64,000 nucleotides of DNA from contig NZ_LYRP01000001.1 in the NCBI RefSeq assembly GCF_001655675.1, positions 186,001 through 250,000 on the forward strand, read 5' to 3'. Shown here piece by piece: positions 25,480 through 34,361 of the stretch; the first letter of the stretch is position 1; each line of letters opens with the position of its first letter. The stretch comes from Mangrovibacter phragmitis. GTDB taxonomy: Bacteria; Pseudomonadota; Gammaproteobacteria; Enterobacterales; Enterobacteriaceae. The notes below the pieces were generated by a model. It saw nothing but the letters and a program-made list of their open reading frames with translations, searched no databases and had not been told where the DNA came from. Both the position numbers and the translations under genes were made by a program.

Positions 25480-26034
25480 ATGGCCCGATCCCGCAATAAA
25501 GATCCTCAGGCACTGCGCCAGTCGCTGCTGGATTTCGCCACTCACTTGATTATCACGCAAGGTCTGCACGGGCTGACTATGGACAAAGTGGTGAAAGGCA
25601 CAGGTATCAGTAAAGGTGGGCTGCAATACCACTTCCCTACCCGTCAGGCTCTGGTGGACGCCGTTTTTGACACGACGATGCAACAATTTCTTGCTGAAGT
25701 AGAAGCCGAAATTGCGGCGGATACCCAGCCGGGGTTACGTGCAACACGAGCTTATATTCGTGCCTGTGTCAGAGAGATGAGTGAGCAGGAAGTCGCGCTT
25801 AATCAGGGGATTATGGCTGCATTATTTGCAGACCCGGTATTGCGCGAGCGCTGGGCTGATTTTATCAACACCTGTATGCCTGTCGACGATAAAGGTAGTG
25901 ATGATGGCACCACTGCCCTGTTCTGCCGCATAGCAGCAGATGGCCTGTGTTACGCCAGTTTATGTAATGTGCACCCGATGACAACCACACAACGTGAAAC
26001 CCTTGTTCAGCGCCTGTTAGCGCTGACGGAGTAA
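25480..26034 (+). CDS. TetR-family transcriptional regulator
   Basis: A 184-residue TetR-type repressor. The N-terminal helix-turn-helix (about residues 10-55) contains G-L-H-G-L-T-M-D-K-V-V-K-G-T-G-I-S-K-G-G-L-Q-Y-H-F-P; the rest is the helical ligand and dimer domain. It is followed 5 bases later by an SMR efflux gene, so it probably represses that pair and responds to cationic drugs or related compounds. AAGGA precedes the start. A dyad lies in its promoter. Confidence 0.88.
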   Translation: MARSRNKDPQALRQSLLDFATHLIITQGLHGLTMDKVVKGTGISKGGLQYHFPTRQALVDAVFDTTMQQFLAEVEAEIAADTQPGLRATRAYIRACVREMSEQEVALNQGIMAALFADPVLRERWADFINTCMPVDDKGSDDGTTALFCRIAADGLCYASLCNVHPMTTTQRETLVQRLLALTE

Positions 26035-26039
26035 TTTCT

Positions 26040-26369
26040 ATGACCTGGTTTTATTTAAGTATCGCGATTATCAGCGAAGTTATCGCCACTTCCGCCCTGA
26101 AAATGTCTGACAGTTTTACTCGCCTGTGGCCTTCACTGGTAACGGTACTGGGATATGGCGTGGCTTTCTATTTCCTTGCCGTATCCATGCGCACCTTGCC
26201 CATTGGCATTATTTATGCCGTTTGGTCGGGTACCGGTATTGTGCTGATTGGCATCGTTGGCTGGTTATATCTGGGGCAAAAACTTGATTTACCCGCAATG
26301 CTGGGAATGGGGCTAATCATCGCGGGTGTTATGGTGATTAACCTGTTTTCTCATACTGTTTCTCATTGA
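26040..26369 (+). CDS. Small multidrug resistance (SMR) efflux protein, EmrE type
   Basis: A 109-residue protein with four membrane helices. The essential membrane Glu lies at residue 14 in I-I-S-E-V-I-A-T-S-A-L-K, and A-V-W-S-G-T-G-I-V is the helix-3 motif. SMR proteins work as antiparallel dimers that exchange protons for quaternary ammonium and other cationic compounds. The sequence reads as the Qac/EmrE subclass rather than the guanidinium exporters, but this is not certain. It forms an operon with the TetR gene. Confidence 0.9.
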   Translation: MTWFYLSIAIISEVIATSALKMSDSFTRLWPSLVTVLGYGVAFYFLAVSMRTLPIGIIYAVWSGTGIVLIGIVGWLYLGQKLDLPAMLGMGLIIAGVMVINLFSHTVSH

Positions 26370-26531
26370 TTGATGGCCCGGGCTGTGCCCGGCCTTTCTT
26401 TCAAACAGAGGTTCAACCAGCTTTTTCTGCATTTGCTTTTCTTACACTTTCTTTTCAAGGCTTTGCAAAACTCCTGACAGATTGATTTTTTCTCTGCAAT
26501 AGTGTGCAGGTCAGCCTGAGGGAGTATAGCA

Positions 26532-26762
26532 ATGCGTCACGCAGCCGTTTGTTTAATCTTGATCTTTTGTTCACTGACTACTAACCAGGTTACCGCCTGG
26601 ACACTAACACCTGAGCAGGTCGGGTTGCGCAGCCTGGATTACCAGTTATTGCATGAAGCAGACAGCGATGAGCTCCGCGCAGTAACTGAAGAAGCGGCTC
26701 ATGATTCCCGCGAACAACTCCATGAAGTGACTCACCGTAAACCAATACGTTACCAGTTCTGA
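26532..26762 (+). CDS. yncJ: YncJ family small secreted protein
   Basis: A 76-residue protein, the same length as E. coli YncJ, with a signal peptide (residues 1-22, cut after V-T-A) and the conserved L-x-H-E-A-D-S-D-E-L-R-A-V core. It is predicted to be periplasmic; function unknown. GGGAG precedes the start and a terminator follows, so it is a single-gene unit. In E. coli it neighbours rlhA; here one accessory gene lies between. Confidence 0.9.
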   Translation: MRHAAVCLILIFCSLTTNQVTAWTLTPEQVGLRSLDYQLLHEADSDELRAVTEEAAHDSREQLHEVTHRKPIRYQF

Positions 26763-26765
26763 GCG

Positions 26766-26795
26766 AAATCCCGCTATAAGCGGGGTTTCTTTTTT
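26766..26795 (+). terminator. Rho-independent terminator of yncJ
   Basis: AAATCCCGC pairs with GCGGGGTTT across a 5-base loop, followed by CTTTTTT. Confidence 0.92.
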
Positions 26796-26977
26796 ATATT
26801 GCAGAGTGCCTTGTTACTTCTTTTAAATTCGCACACCTATTTAATATGTGGTTTGCTCGCTAATTCCTGTTTTATGACTCGGTTTTTAATTCCTGTTTAT
26901 CTCTGTAATGGCGTACAACACCATGATACTCTTCGCCGAAACACAGGATGATATGTTAATTAATAAATGGAGTTATA

Positions 26978-27961
26978 ATGAAAACAGGGCCGACTGTTCT
27001 CGCCACAATTTTATTGTTAACCGGGTGTAAGGAACCAGATATTATTGGTGAATGGGCTGGGGACCATAACACCTTCAATGCCGGAGCGATTATTTCACTG
27101 TTTTCTGATACAAAGCTAAAGTTCACCAGAGAGCAAATTACTGTTTCTGATTTAAAAAGATCAGGTGATACATATATTTTTTATGTGAAATTAGGTGAAG
27201 CCAGGCATACCCGAGAATGGGTGGACGAAGCACTGCTCAAAGCAGAGCGGCGGCGTACTCCACATAAAACCCAGGTAAACTTCACCATTACTGATTTGCC
27301 AGAAGAAACCAGAATTTCTGATAAAGCAAACTTGCAGGACCTCGCCACCGATGGCTTATGGGGAACAGGAGAATATACCGCTTCTGTTAACTGGGAAAAT
27401 GCGCGTATTTTTGTTTATACCAAGGCACCATATGGCCGGTACATTAATCCCTATACCCAATCTTCCAATACCTGGTGCGCATTAAAAGTCCCATTTACCG
27501 GGTATCTCCCCAACGTGGCAGGTTATTTTCATGTGCATAAAGATGATATAGCGCAAGATGCAGCAAGACAGGGAATGACGGACTTACAAATTGACGCGAT
27601 GGCTAAAAATAGAAATGAGATCATTGCTGTTTTTAATACAGTCTTGCCTGAAGGCGCTGGCTACCCATACACAATAACGTTTAGTGATTCCTTCATGGAT
27701 TTATTTGTATCTAAAAAAGGAAAGCAGCCCACGGAAAAATTTTCTTACTCCATAGGCGAAAATGAGTTCATTTTTTATTATGGGATAATGGATGGAGAAT
27801 ATATCGATAGCGTAGCTGGGCCGTTTTATGACAGACAAAAGGTATGTGAAAAGATGATTACAGAGAAAACCCCAGAGATCATGAATGCAAAATACCATGC
27901 ACTCAGATACAACAGGTTAACACTACTGGCAATTAACCCTGACGGGGAGTTCGGGGACTGA
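26978..27961 (+). CDS. Hypothetical lipoprotein
   Basis: A 327-residue protein with a short lipoprotein signal (lipobox L-L-T-G-C, Cys at residue 17) and GGAG before the start. The mature part begins with a D-I-I-G-E-W segment and is mixed in charge, with aromatic residues, no further membrane helix and two later Cys. I do not recognise the family. The gene is visibly richer in A and T than its neighbours and separates yncJ from rlhA, which are adjacent in E. coli; both point to acquisition by transfer. The residues after the lipidated Cys (K-E) do not form the Asp+2 inner-membrane signal, so an outer-membrane place is likely. Confidence 0.75.
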   Translation: MKTGPTVLATILLLTGCKEPDIIGEWAGDHNTFNAGAIISLFSDTKLKFTREQITVSDLKRSGDTYIFYVKLGEARHTREWVDEALLKAERRRTPHKTQVNFTITDLPEETRISDKANLQDLATDGLWGTGEYTASVNWENARIFVYTKAPYGRYINPYTQSSNTWCALKVPFTGYLPNVAGYFHVHKDDIAQDAARQGMTDLQIDAMAKNRNEIIAVFNTVLPEGAGYPYTITFSDSFMDLFVSKKGKQPTEKFSYSIGENEFIFYYGIMDGEYIDSVAGPFYDRQKVCEKMITEKTPEIMNAKYHALRYNRLTLLAINPDGEFGD

Positions 27962-27996
27962 TGTTTTAATTACTATCACAATATTTTTCAGTCTAC

Positions 27997-28023
27997 CAAT
28001 TGCCCCGAAATTCGGGGCAATTG
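27997..28023. terminator. Hairpin between the lipoprotein gene and rlhA
   Basis: CAATTGCCCCG and CGGGGCAATTG form a perfect 11-bp stem around AAATT, with extra GTCT/AGAC pairing further out. It lies between convergent genes and is symmetrical; no strong T-run. Confidence 0.65.
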
Positions 28024-28042
28024 AGACCAAAAGTCTGGGAAA

Positions 28043-30010
28043 TTATCGCCCTTTCCGCCCAGGAAGTGTTTTCATTAACTCTTCTGGTGTCACTGATGCC
28101 ACCACACTGCCAGGTAACGGCATTTTCATAATGTGGTTCTTCATTTTGCCAATGACATGCATCTCACAAGGCTTACAGTCAAATTTCAGGGTCAGCACTT
28201 CATCCTGATGCACCAGTTGCATGGGGGTTGCCCGCCCTTTAACACCCTGCACGCCTTTGGCCTGTTTTGGGCACAAGTTAAACGCAAAGCGCAGGCAGTG
28301 TTTGGTGATCATTACAGGTACATCACCTTTCTCTTCATGTGCCTCATATGCCGCATCAATCAGTTTAACCCCGTAGCGATGGTAAAAATCACGGGCTTTC
28401 TGGTTGTACACGTTGGCAAGAAAAGTCAGGTGTGATTCAGGGTAAACCGGTGGTGGAACGCTCACCGGTTTACGGCTGCCGCGCGGGTAATTTGCCATGC
28501 GGGCATCGGTCAGCATGGCAATGGTTTCACGGCGTAACTGGTTCAGCAGGCTGTTGGGCACAAACAATGGAGCCGCTAAAGCCAGGTTAACTTCTCGCGG
28601 GTAATAACATGTCTGCCCCAGTTTCGCCACGCCATCATGAAGCTGGCTTTCCGCTTTTTCCGGGTTATTTGCGATGTCAAACTGACCATCAAGGGTATGC
28701 GTTACACTCACGCCATCTTCACTGGTTGCAGTCAGAACCAGTTGCTCCTGCCAGCCGCTCAGTACCAGGTCTACCGCAATGCGTCGCTCGCTGGAGGTTT
28801 TCAGCAAAGCCTGTTGCCAGTTATGATCCAGGTTACGGTTGAGTGGGTGATGTGGGCGGATTTTATGTAAATCAGCAGGCATCTCATTTGGCCAGACCCG
28901 GTAACGCCCTTCCCCCGTTTTCTCAACGGTGTTCACACGGAAACCGACGACCTCGCGTTTGATCATGACATTCAGACCATCACCGTTAGCGAGCGGCTCA
29001 CTGGTTTCCACATCGAGGTGTCTGGCCGCAACACTCAACACTTCACCAACAGGTAAGCCAATGAATTTGGGGGAATCAAAAGCGCCAATATCCTGTTTAC
29101 GTTGATTCACAAAATAGTCTGTGCTACCGCGGTGAAAGGTTTTATCCGGAGAAGGGATAAAAAAATGTTCCGTGCGGCCAGCAGACGCACGCTCAAGATC
29201 ACTGCGTGATTCAATAATGTTATCCAGCAACTGGCGGTAATAAGCGGTTATGTTTTTCACATAACTCATGTCTTTATAGCGCCCTTCGATTTTAAAAGAG
29301 CGTACACCAGCATTAATCAATGCTTCCAGGTTGGCGCTTTGGTCGTTATCTTTCATCGAAAGCAGGTGCTTTTCATAAGCAACCACCCGCCCCTGGTCAT
29401 CTTTCAGGGTGTACGGCAGGCGGCAGGCCTGTGAACAGTCCCCGCGATTAGCACTGCGCCCGGTTTGCGCATGGGAAATGTTGCACTGCCCGGAGTACGC
29501 AACACATAACGCGCCATGAATGAAAAACTCAATGGTGGCATCGGTATTTGCATGAATATCTGCAATCTGGTTGAGATTCAACTCACGCGCCAGAACGATT
29601 TGCGAGAACCCGGCATTGCCTAAAAAGCGGGCCTTTTCCACACTGCGAATATCACACTGTGTGCTGGCATGCAGCTCAATAGGGGGAATATCCAGTTCCA
29701 GGATCCCCATATCCTGAACAATCAAAGCGTCCACCCCGGCCTGATACAGATCAGTTATCAGCTTTTGTGCGCCAGCCAACTCATTGTCATGCAGAATAGT
29801 ATTCAGTGTCACAAACACTTTGGCCCCAAACTGGTGGGCAAAAGGAACCAGTTCAGCAATATCTTTCAGGCTGTTAGATGCATTATGGCGGGCACCAAAG
29901 TCCGGGCCGCCAATATAGACCGCATCAGCACCATGCAGAATGGCTTCGCGGGCTATTTCGGCATCGCGTGCCGGGCTGAGCAGTTCAAGTTTATGAGTTT
30001 GCAGGCGCAT
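28043..30010 (-). CDS. rlhA: 23S rRNA C2501 hydroxylase RlhA (YdcP, U32 family)
   Basis: A 655-residue member of peptidase family U32, nearly identical in many blocks to E. coli RlhA (L-E-L-L-S-P-A-R-D-A, G-A-D-A-V-Y-I-G-G-P-D-F-G-A-R, C-D-I-R-S-V-E-K-A). The Cys-rich G-Q-C-N-I-S-H...D-C-S-Q-A-C-R-L-P region and the later Cys are typical ligands in this family. RlhA hydroxylates C2501 of 23S rRNA in the peptidyl-transferase centre. The start at 30010 gives the family N-terminus; the frame to 30070 adds 20 unlike residues. Confidence 0.95.
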   Translation of the reverse strand: MRLQTHKLELLSPARDAEIAREAILHGADAVYIGGPDFGARHNASNSLKDIAELVPFAHQFGAKVFVTLNTILHDNELAGAQKLITDLYQAGVDALIVQDMGILELDIPPIELHASTQCDIRSVEKARFLGNAGFSQIVLARELNLNQIADIHANTDATIEFFIHGALCVAYSGQCNISHAQTGRSANRGDCSQACRLPYTLKDDQGRVVAYEKHLLSMKDNDQSANLEALINAGVRSFKIEGRYKDMSYVKNITAYYRQLLDNIIESRSDLERASAGRTEHFFIPSPDKTFHRGSTDYFVNQRKQDIGAFDSPKFIGLPVGEVLSVAARHLDVETSEPLANGDGLNVMIKREVVGFRVNTVEKTGEGRYRVWPNEMPADLHKIRPHHPLNRNLDHNWQQALLKTSSERRIAVDLVLSGWQEQLVLTATSEDGVSVTHTLDGQFDIANNPEKAESQLHDGVAKLGQTCYYPREVNLALAAPLFVPNSLLNQLRRETIAMLTDARMANYPRGSRKPVSVPPPVYPESHLTFLANVYNQKARDFYHRYGVKLIDAAYEAHEEKGDVPVMITKHCLRFAFNLCPKQAKGVQGVKGRATPMQLVHQDEVLTLKFDCKPCEMHVIGKMKNHIMKMPLPGSVVASVTPEELMKTLPGRKGR

Positions 30011-30100
30011 AATTGTCTTATTCAGGTTTATTGAAAGGCGGCTATTGTAGTCAGATTCGGGTACGAGCAAAACTGCTTTTCACGGTAAAGCCGCTCTGTT

Positions 30101-30640
30101 TTAAACCGTAGACGATGGATAGTGAATCAGCGACTGAAATACTGTGGTTATAGCACTATGGTTAGCATAACTGTGGGGAACATCTGCAATAAAGCGCCAT
30201 GCCTCACCGGCGGAAAGTGTGTGCCATTGCCCCTCAACACACAACGATAATTCGCCTGTAAGAACAATCACATGTTCAATAACACCCTGTTCATGGGGGC
30301 TGGAGTCACTTTGTGCTCCCGGTGCCAGTGTAATGCTGAACATATCGAAACGTAATACCGGGTCATATGGGAATAGTGGTGTCACTACCATCGCCTGCTG
30401 CTGGGCATCATAGACTGGCCGTTCACTGCCTGGTGTGGTGATAAAACGCGACAGCGGCACATTCAGTCCAGTGGCAATTTTCCACAGCGTGGCAACTGTT
30501 GGGCTGGATTCGTTGCGCTCAATTTGCCCCAGCATAGCTTTTGATACACCGGTTTTCTCTGCGGCCTGTGCCAGGCTCCAGCCGCGCTGCTGACGTAACT
30601 GTTTCAGTGTTGATGACAACCAGGCTGCTATATCATCCAT
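30101..30640 (-). CDS. sutR: XRE-cupin regulator SutR (YdcN)
   Basis: A 179-residue regulator with an N-terminal helix-turn-helix (about residues 10-65, S-L-A-Q-A-A-E-K-T-G-V-S-K-A-M-L-G-Q-I-E-R) and a C-terminal cupin (about 105-175). It matches E. coli SutR, which adjusts sulfur utilisation genes. The start at 30640 has AGGAGG six bases ahead; the longer frame would cross the shared promoter. It is divergent from ydcO, and two palindromes in the gap are probable binding sites. Confidence 0.92.
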   Translation of the reverse strand: MDDIAAWLSSTLKQLRQQRGWSLAQAAEKTGVSKAMLGQIERNESSPTVATLWKIATGLNVPLSRFITTPGSERPVYDAQQQAMVVTPLFPYDPVLRFDMFSITLAPGAQSDSSPHEQGVIEHVIVLTGELSLCVEGQWHTLSAGEAWRFIADVPHSYANHSAITTVFQSLIHYPSSTV

Positions 30641-30676
30641 AAATTCCTCCTGTGTGGTCGGTAAGTATAGCGCCTT

Positions 30677-30721
30677 GTGCGTTATAACGCACGGTGTTAT
30701 AGTCCGGACGTTATAACGCAC
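30677..30721. promoter_or_regulatory. Two palindromic operators between sutR and ydcO
   Basis: GTGCGTTATAACGCAC (30677-30692) is a perfect 16-base palindrome, and GGACGTTATAACGCAC (30706-30721) repeats it with a changed left end. Their centres are 29 bases apart, about three helical turns. A degenerate copy (GTGTTATAGTCC) lies between. Probable SutR sites controlling both divergent genes. Confidence 0.75.
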
Positions 30722-30736
30722 AATACAGGAGCCGTT

Positions 30737-31921
30737 ATGAGGCACGCATCCCTTCCGTTTCCCACGATAATGTCCGGCTTTGTCGCTGTATTAGTCGGCT
30801 ATGCCAGCTCTGCTGCGATTATCTGGCAGGCAGCTACCGCAGCAGGTGCCACACCAGACCAAATTGCAGGCTGGATGACCATGCTGGGTATTGCGATGGG
30901 TGCCAGCTCGCTGATTTTGTCCTGCTGGTACCGTATTCCGGTATTGACTGCATGGTCCACTCCAGGTGCTGCATTGCTGGCGACCAGCCTGCATGGGCTG
31001 ACCATCAATGATGCTATTGGCGTTTTTGTGTTTGCCAACCTGCTGATTGTTTTGTGCGGCGTAACGGGCCTGTTTGCCAGGTTAATGCAAATTATTCCTC
31101 ACAGCCTGGCTGCCGCAATGCTGGCGGGTATTTTATTGCGTTTTGGGCTGGATGCCTTTGCTAACCTGCAAGGCCACCTGGGGTTAACCGGCACAATGTT
31201 AGCCTGCTGGGTAATAGCCCGCCGTATTGCGCCACGCTATGCCATTGTGTTCACTCTGGTTGTCGGGCTGGTTATTTGTGCCATGACCGGCAGCATTGAT
31301 ACCCGGCATATTGATACCCATTTTGTTATGCCGCAGTGGGTAACGCCCCACTTTTCTCTGTCTGCCTTGCTGGGTGTTGGTGTGCCTTTCTTTTTGGTCA
31401 CCATGGCATCTCAAAATGCACCGGGTGTGGCTACCATGAAAGCATCCGGTTACCACCTGCCTGTTTCATTACTGATGGTGGTTACCGGCGGGTTGTCGCT
31501 GCTGCTGTCGCCATTCGGGGTGTTCTCTGTATGTATCGCCGCGATTACTGCCGCAATTTGCCAGAGCCCGGAGGCACACGCTGACGCACAACAACGTTGG
31601 AAAGCATCAGCCACGGCTGGGATATTTTATCTGCTTGCCGGGTTATCTGGTGCCACCATCACCTCGTTGATGGCCTCTGTACCCCAGGCCTGGGTTCAGA
31701 CGCTTGCCGGGTTAGCGTTGTTGGGCACTATCAGTGGCAGCCTGGTTCAGGCACTGAATGTTCCCCATCAGCGTGACGCCGCGATTATTACTTTTTTAAT
31801 TACCGCCAGCGGGGTAACACTTGGCGCTGTGGGGAGTGCATTTTGGGGGTTGGTTGCCGGTGGCGTATGCTATGCCTGCCTGGCACCTAAAGCACGCATA
31901 GCGGAAGGTGTACAGCCATAA
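30737..31921 (+). CDS. ydcO: BenE-family transporter YdcO
   Basis: A 394-residue membrane protein with about 11 to 12 helices, collinear with E. coli YdcO (A-S-S-A-A-I-I-W-Q-A, T-A-W-S-T-P-G-A-A-L-L, M-A-S-Q-N-A-P-G, I-C-Q-S-P-E-A-H). BenE proteins import benzoate and similar compounds; the YdcO substrate is unknown. AGGAG precedes the start at 30737. The end overlaps the convergent AraC gene by 52 bases. The divergent sutR probably controls it. Confidence 0.93.
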   Translation: MRHASLPFPTIMSGFVAVLVGYASSAAIIWQAATAAGATPDQIAGWMTMLGIAMGASSLILSCWYRIPVLTAWSTPGAALLATSLHGLTINDAIGVFVFANLLIVLCGVTGLFARLMQIIPHSLAAAMLAGILLRFGLDAFANLQGHLGLTGTMLACWVIARRIAPRYAIVFTLVVGLVICAMTGSIDTRHIDTHFVMPQWVTPHFSLSALLGVGVPFFLVTMASQNAPGVATMKASGYHLPVSLLMVVTGGLSLLLSPFGVFSVCIAAITAAICQSPEAHADAQQRWKASATAGIFYLLAGLSGATITSLMASVPQAWVQTLAGLALLGTISGSLVQALNVPHQRDAAIITFLITASGVTLGAVGSAFWGLVAGGVCYACLAPKARIAEGVQP

Positions 31922-32766
31922 ACAGCGCGGAAACGGTTTGAAAAATGGCTTGAAGAACTAAAACCACACTGCAGGGCGATATCGGTAAGCGGTAATTGCC
32001 CTGCTTTCACCAGTTGTTCGGCTTTGATCATTCGGCGCTGCATTACATACTGATGCGGCGCAACACCAACCGACTGGCGGAACATGCGCGCAAAATGAAA
32101 TTCGCTGAGCCCTGCCTGTGCCGCCAGCTTATCCAGAGTAATAGATGTATCAAGGTGATGTTCAATCCATTCCATTGTCTGGCGTAGCACCACTGGCGCC
32201 AGCCCGCCTTTTACCGGAGGTAATTTCCACTGAACGGTACTGTAATGCTGCACAATATGGGTGAGCAGCAATGTAGACGCAGTAGTGAGCACCAGGTGGT
32301 TTGCCTGTTCGCCCCAGGCATTATTGAGCAAGAACTGGCGGTAGAGCTGAGTAATGTGGACATCTTCGGCAAACGTCCGTTCATCAAGCTGAATACTTGC
32401 CGGGTTGCGATCCCAAATCTCTTCGCCAATTGCGCGTAAATGCGCACTGGTACAGTACAGATGCACAAAGGAAAGGTCGGCACGTACATCCCAGGTGGAT
32501 TCACTCTGTTCTGGCATCAGGCAAAATCTGTCTGGCCCGCCGCCATTTTTCCAGCCCTGGCGTGTTTTGTGGTAGGTTTCGTATCCGTCTGCCACATACA
32601 AACTCAGTGTATGGTGGTCACTCATCTGCGTGATAGTGTCATGCTTATTTGACCAGGATGCCAGTTGCACCCCGGAGTTAAGCTGCACATTGTCGTGTAA
32701 TACTGCCTTGTGCTGGCGCAAGTTTTCAAATGCGTGGTAGCCCATATCGCCCTGCCATTGCTTCAT
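31870..32766 (-). CDS. AraC-family transcriptional regulator
   Basis: A 298-residue AraC/XylS activator. The N-terminal sensing domain (about residues 20-180) precedes two helix-turn-helix units near 195-290: L-A-A-Q-A-G-L-S-E-F-H-F-A-R-M-F-R and I-A-L-Q-C-G-F-S-S-S-S-H-F-S-N-R-F-R, with the usual Y-G-x-x-P-S-x-x-R end. It is divergent from an EamA exporter gene and probably controls it. Its 3' end overlaps that of ydcO by 52 bases, a long convergent overlap. The signal is unknown. Confidence 0.9.
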   Translation of the reverse strand: MKQWQGDMGYHAFENLRQHKAVLHDNVQLNSGVQLASWSNKHDTITQMSDHHTLSLYVADGYETYHKTRQGWKNGGGPDRFCLMPEQSESTWDVRADLSFVHLYCTSAHLRAIGEEIWDRNPASIQLDERTFAEDVHITQLYRQFLLNNAWGEQANHLVLTTASTLLLTHIVQHYSTVQWKLPPVKGGLAPVVLRQTMEWIEHHLDTSITLDKLAAQAGLSEFHFARMFRQSVGVAPHQYVMQRRMIKAEQLVKAGQLPLTDIALQCGFSSSSHFSNRFRAVYGCTPSAMRALGARQA

Positions 32767-32921
32767 CTGTTTGACAGTCTACGGTGGCAATTTCTCCTCT
32801 GCCAGCCACTACCGGAAAAAAAAGCGCAAGAATATGCAAGTGCACCACAACCAGCTGCAAGCCAGCTGGCGCAGCTCACTACACACTACCGGCTACTTTC
32901 ACGGGAGTAATGAGGTTATTC

Positions 32922-33824
32922 ATGAACGCAGTACTGTATATTTTGGTCGTTGTCATCTGGGGTACCACCTGGATTGCCATCGCCATGCAACAAGGGCCGG
33001 TTGCTGTATCCGTTTCTATTTTCTGGCGGTTTGCTGTGGCTTGTGCCGTGTTATGGCCGGTGATGTTGATGACCCGCCGCCTGAAATCTATGCGCAAAGC
33101 AGACCATTTATTCTGCCTGCTACAAGGGTGCTGTGTCTTCGGGTTCAACTTCTTCTGCTTCTACCATGCAGCCGCCTGGATAACCAGTGGGCTGGAGTCA
33201 GTAATTTTCTCTATGGCGGTATTGTTTAATGCAGTGAACAGTTTTCTGTTTTTTGGCCAGCGCCCGGCGCCACGCTTTTATGCTGCCGCGCTACTCGGCC
33301 TGGTCGGTATGGTTGTGTTGTTCTGGGACGATGTCGTGGGCCAGACGCTATCCATGACGCTACTCGCCGGTATTGGATTAAGCGCGCTGGGTACCTATGG
33401 TTTCTCATTGGGAAATATGATCAGCGCCCGCCACCAGAAACGTGGGCTGGATACACTCACCACCAACAGTTGGGCTATGCTGTACGGTACGCTGGTAATG
33501 GGAGCGACGGGCCTGTTCAGTGGCAGCCATTTTATGCCAGAGTGGGATACCCGTTATATTAGCGCGCTGCTTTATCTCGGTGTTTTTGGTTCAGTCATTG
33601 CTTTCGGTGCCTATTTTACGCTGGTTGGGCGTATTGGCCCGGCAAATGCGGCCTGGAGTACACTGCTGTTTCCCCTGGTAGCATTAGCGATTTCAACCGT
33701 TTTTGAAAATTATCAGTGGAAAAGTAATGCGGTTATTGGCCTGATTCTGATCCTTGCAGGAAACCTGGTGATGTTTGTGCCGGTCAATAAATTACGTGCC
33801 GGTTTGCGGCTGAAGAGCGCCTGA
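32922..33824 (+). CDS. EamA/DMT-family exporter
   Basis: A 300-residue protein with ten membrane helices in two EamA halves (V-I-W-G-T-T-W-I-A-I-A in helix 1; G-S-V-I-A-F-G-A-Y-F-T-L-V in the second half). Such proteins export amino acids or other metabolites; the substrate is not readable. ATG 32922 is preceded by GAGG; ATG 32910, four codons earlier in frame, is nearly as good. Divergent from the AraC regulator. Confidence 0.88.
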   Translation: MNAVLYILVVVIWGTTWIAIAMQQGPVAVSVSIFWRFAVACAVLWPVMLMTRRLKSMRKADHLFCLLQGCCVFGFNFFCFYHAAAWITSGLESVIFSMAVLFNAVNSFLFFGQRPAPRFYAAALLGLVGMVVLFWDDVVGQTLSMTLLAGIGLSALGTYGFSLGNMISARHQKRGLDTLTTNSWAMLYGTLVMGATGLFSGSHFMPEWDTRYISALLYLGVFGSVIAFGAYFTLVGRIGPANAAWSTLLFPLVALAISTVFENYQWKSNAVIGLILILAGNLVMFVPVNKLRAGLRLKSA

Positions 33825-33938
33825 TACCCGAAGTAGCGGGAAAAGTGTGGCGCGTGTAACACAAAGGCACTTTTGACAACACAGGCAAACCAGAAACTGC
33901 AACACTGCATAACGTACTGTCAATAAAGGGCCTTCACG

Positions 33939-34361
33939 ATGAACATGCCACACTTACGCATTGCCAGACCGGTTACCTCTCTGACACAAAGTGAAACGCT
34001 CTACTGTACAGGGCTTGGGTTGGAGGTAACGGGGCGATTTAGTGAGCATAATGGTTTTAGTGGCATTATGCTGTCGCTCCCGCAGGCTGCATGGCACCTT
34101 GAGTTTACTGTGTGCCACCGGCATCCTGTTACACCTGCCCCCGGGAGCGAGGACTTACTGGTTCTCTATTACCCGGACCCAACCCACTGGCGGCAACGGT
34201 GTGAAAAAATGCGCCTTGCCGGGTTTCATGCCATTAACAGTTACAACCCATACTGGGATCATCACGGGCAGACGTTCATAGACCATGATGGCTACCGCAC
34301 AGTTATTCAGCAAAGCGCGTGGCCGGTTACACCTTCTGAGCAAGCAGTGTCGCAAATCTGA
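33939..34361 (+). CDS. VOC/glyoxalase-superfamily protein
   Basis: A 140-residue protein with the beta-alpha-beta-beta-beta pattern of the vicinal oxygen chelate fold: R-I-A-R-P-V-x-S-L near the start, C-T-G-L-G-L-E-V-x-G-R-F, W-H-L-E-F-T, and a C-terminal N-P-Y-W-D-H-H-G-x-T-F-x-D-H-D-G-Y-R segment. The family includes glyoxalases, dioxygenases and resistance proteins; no substrate can be assigned. The final 35 bases overlap the convergent tehB. Confidence 0.82.
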   Translation: MNMPHLRIARPVTSLTQSETLYCTGLGLEVTGRFSEHNGFSGIMLSLPQAAWHLEFTVCHRHPVTPAPGSEDLLVLYYPDPTHWRQRCEKMRLAGFHAINSYNPYWDHHGQTFIDHDGYRTVIQQSAWPVTPSEQAVSQI

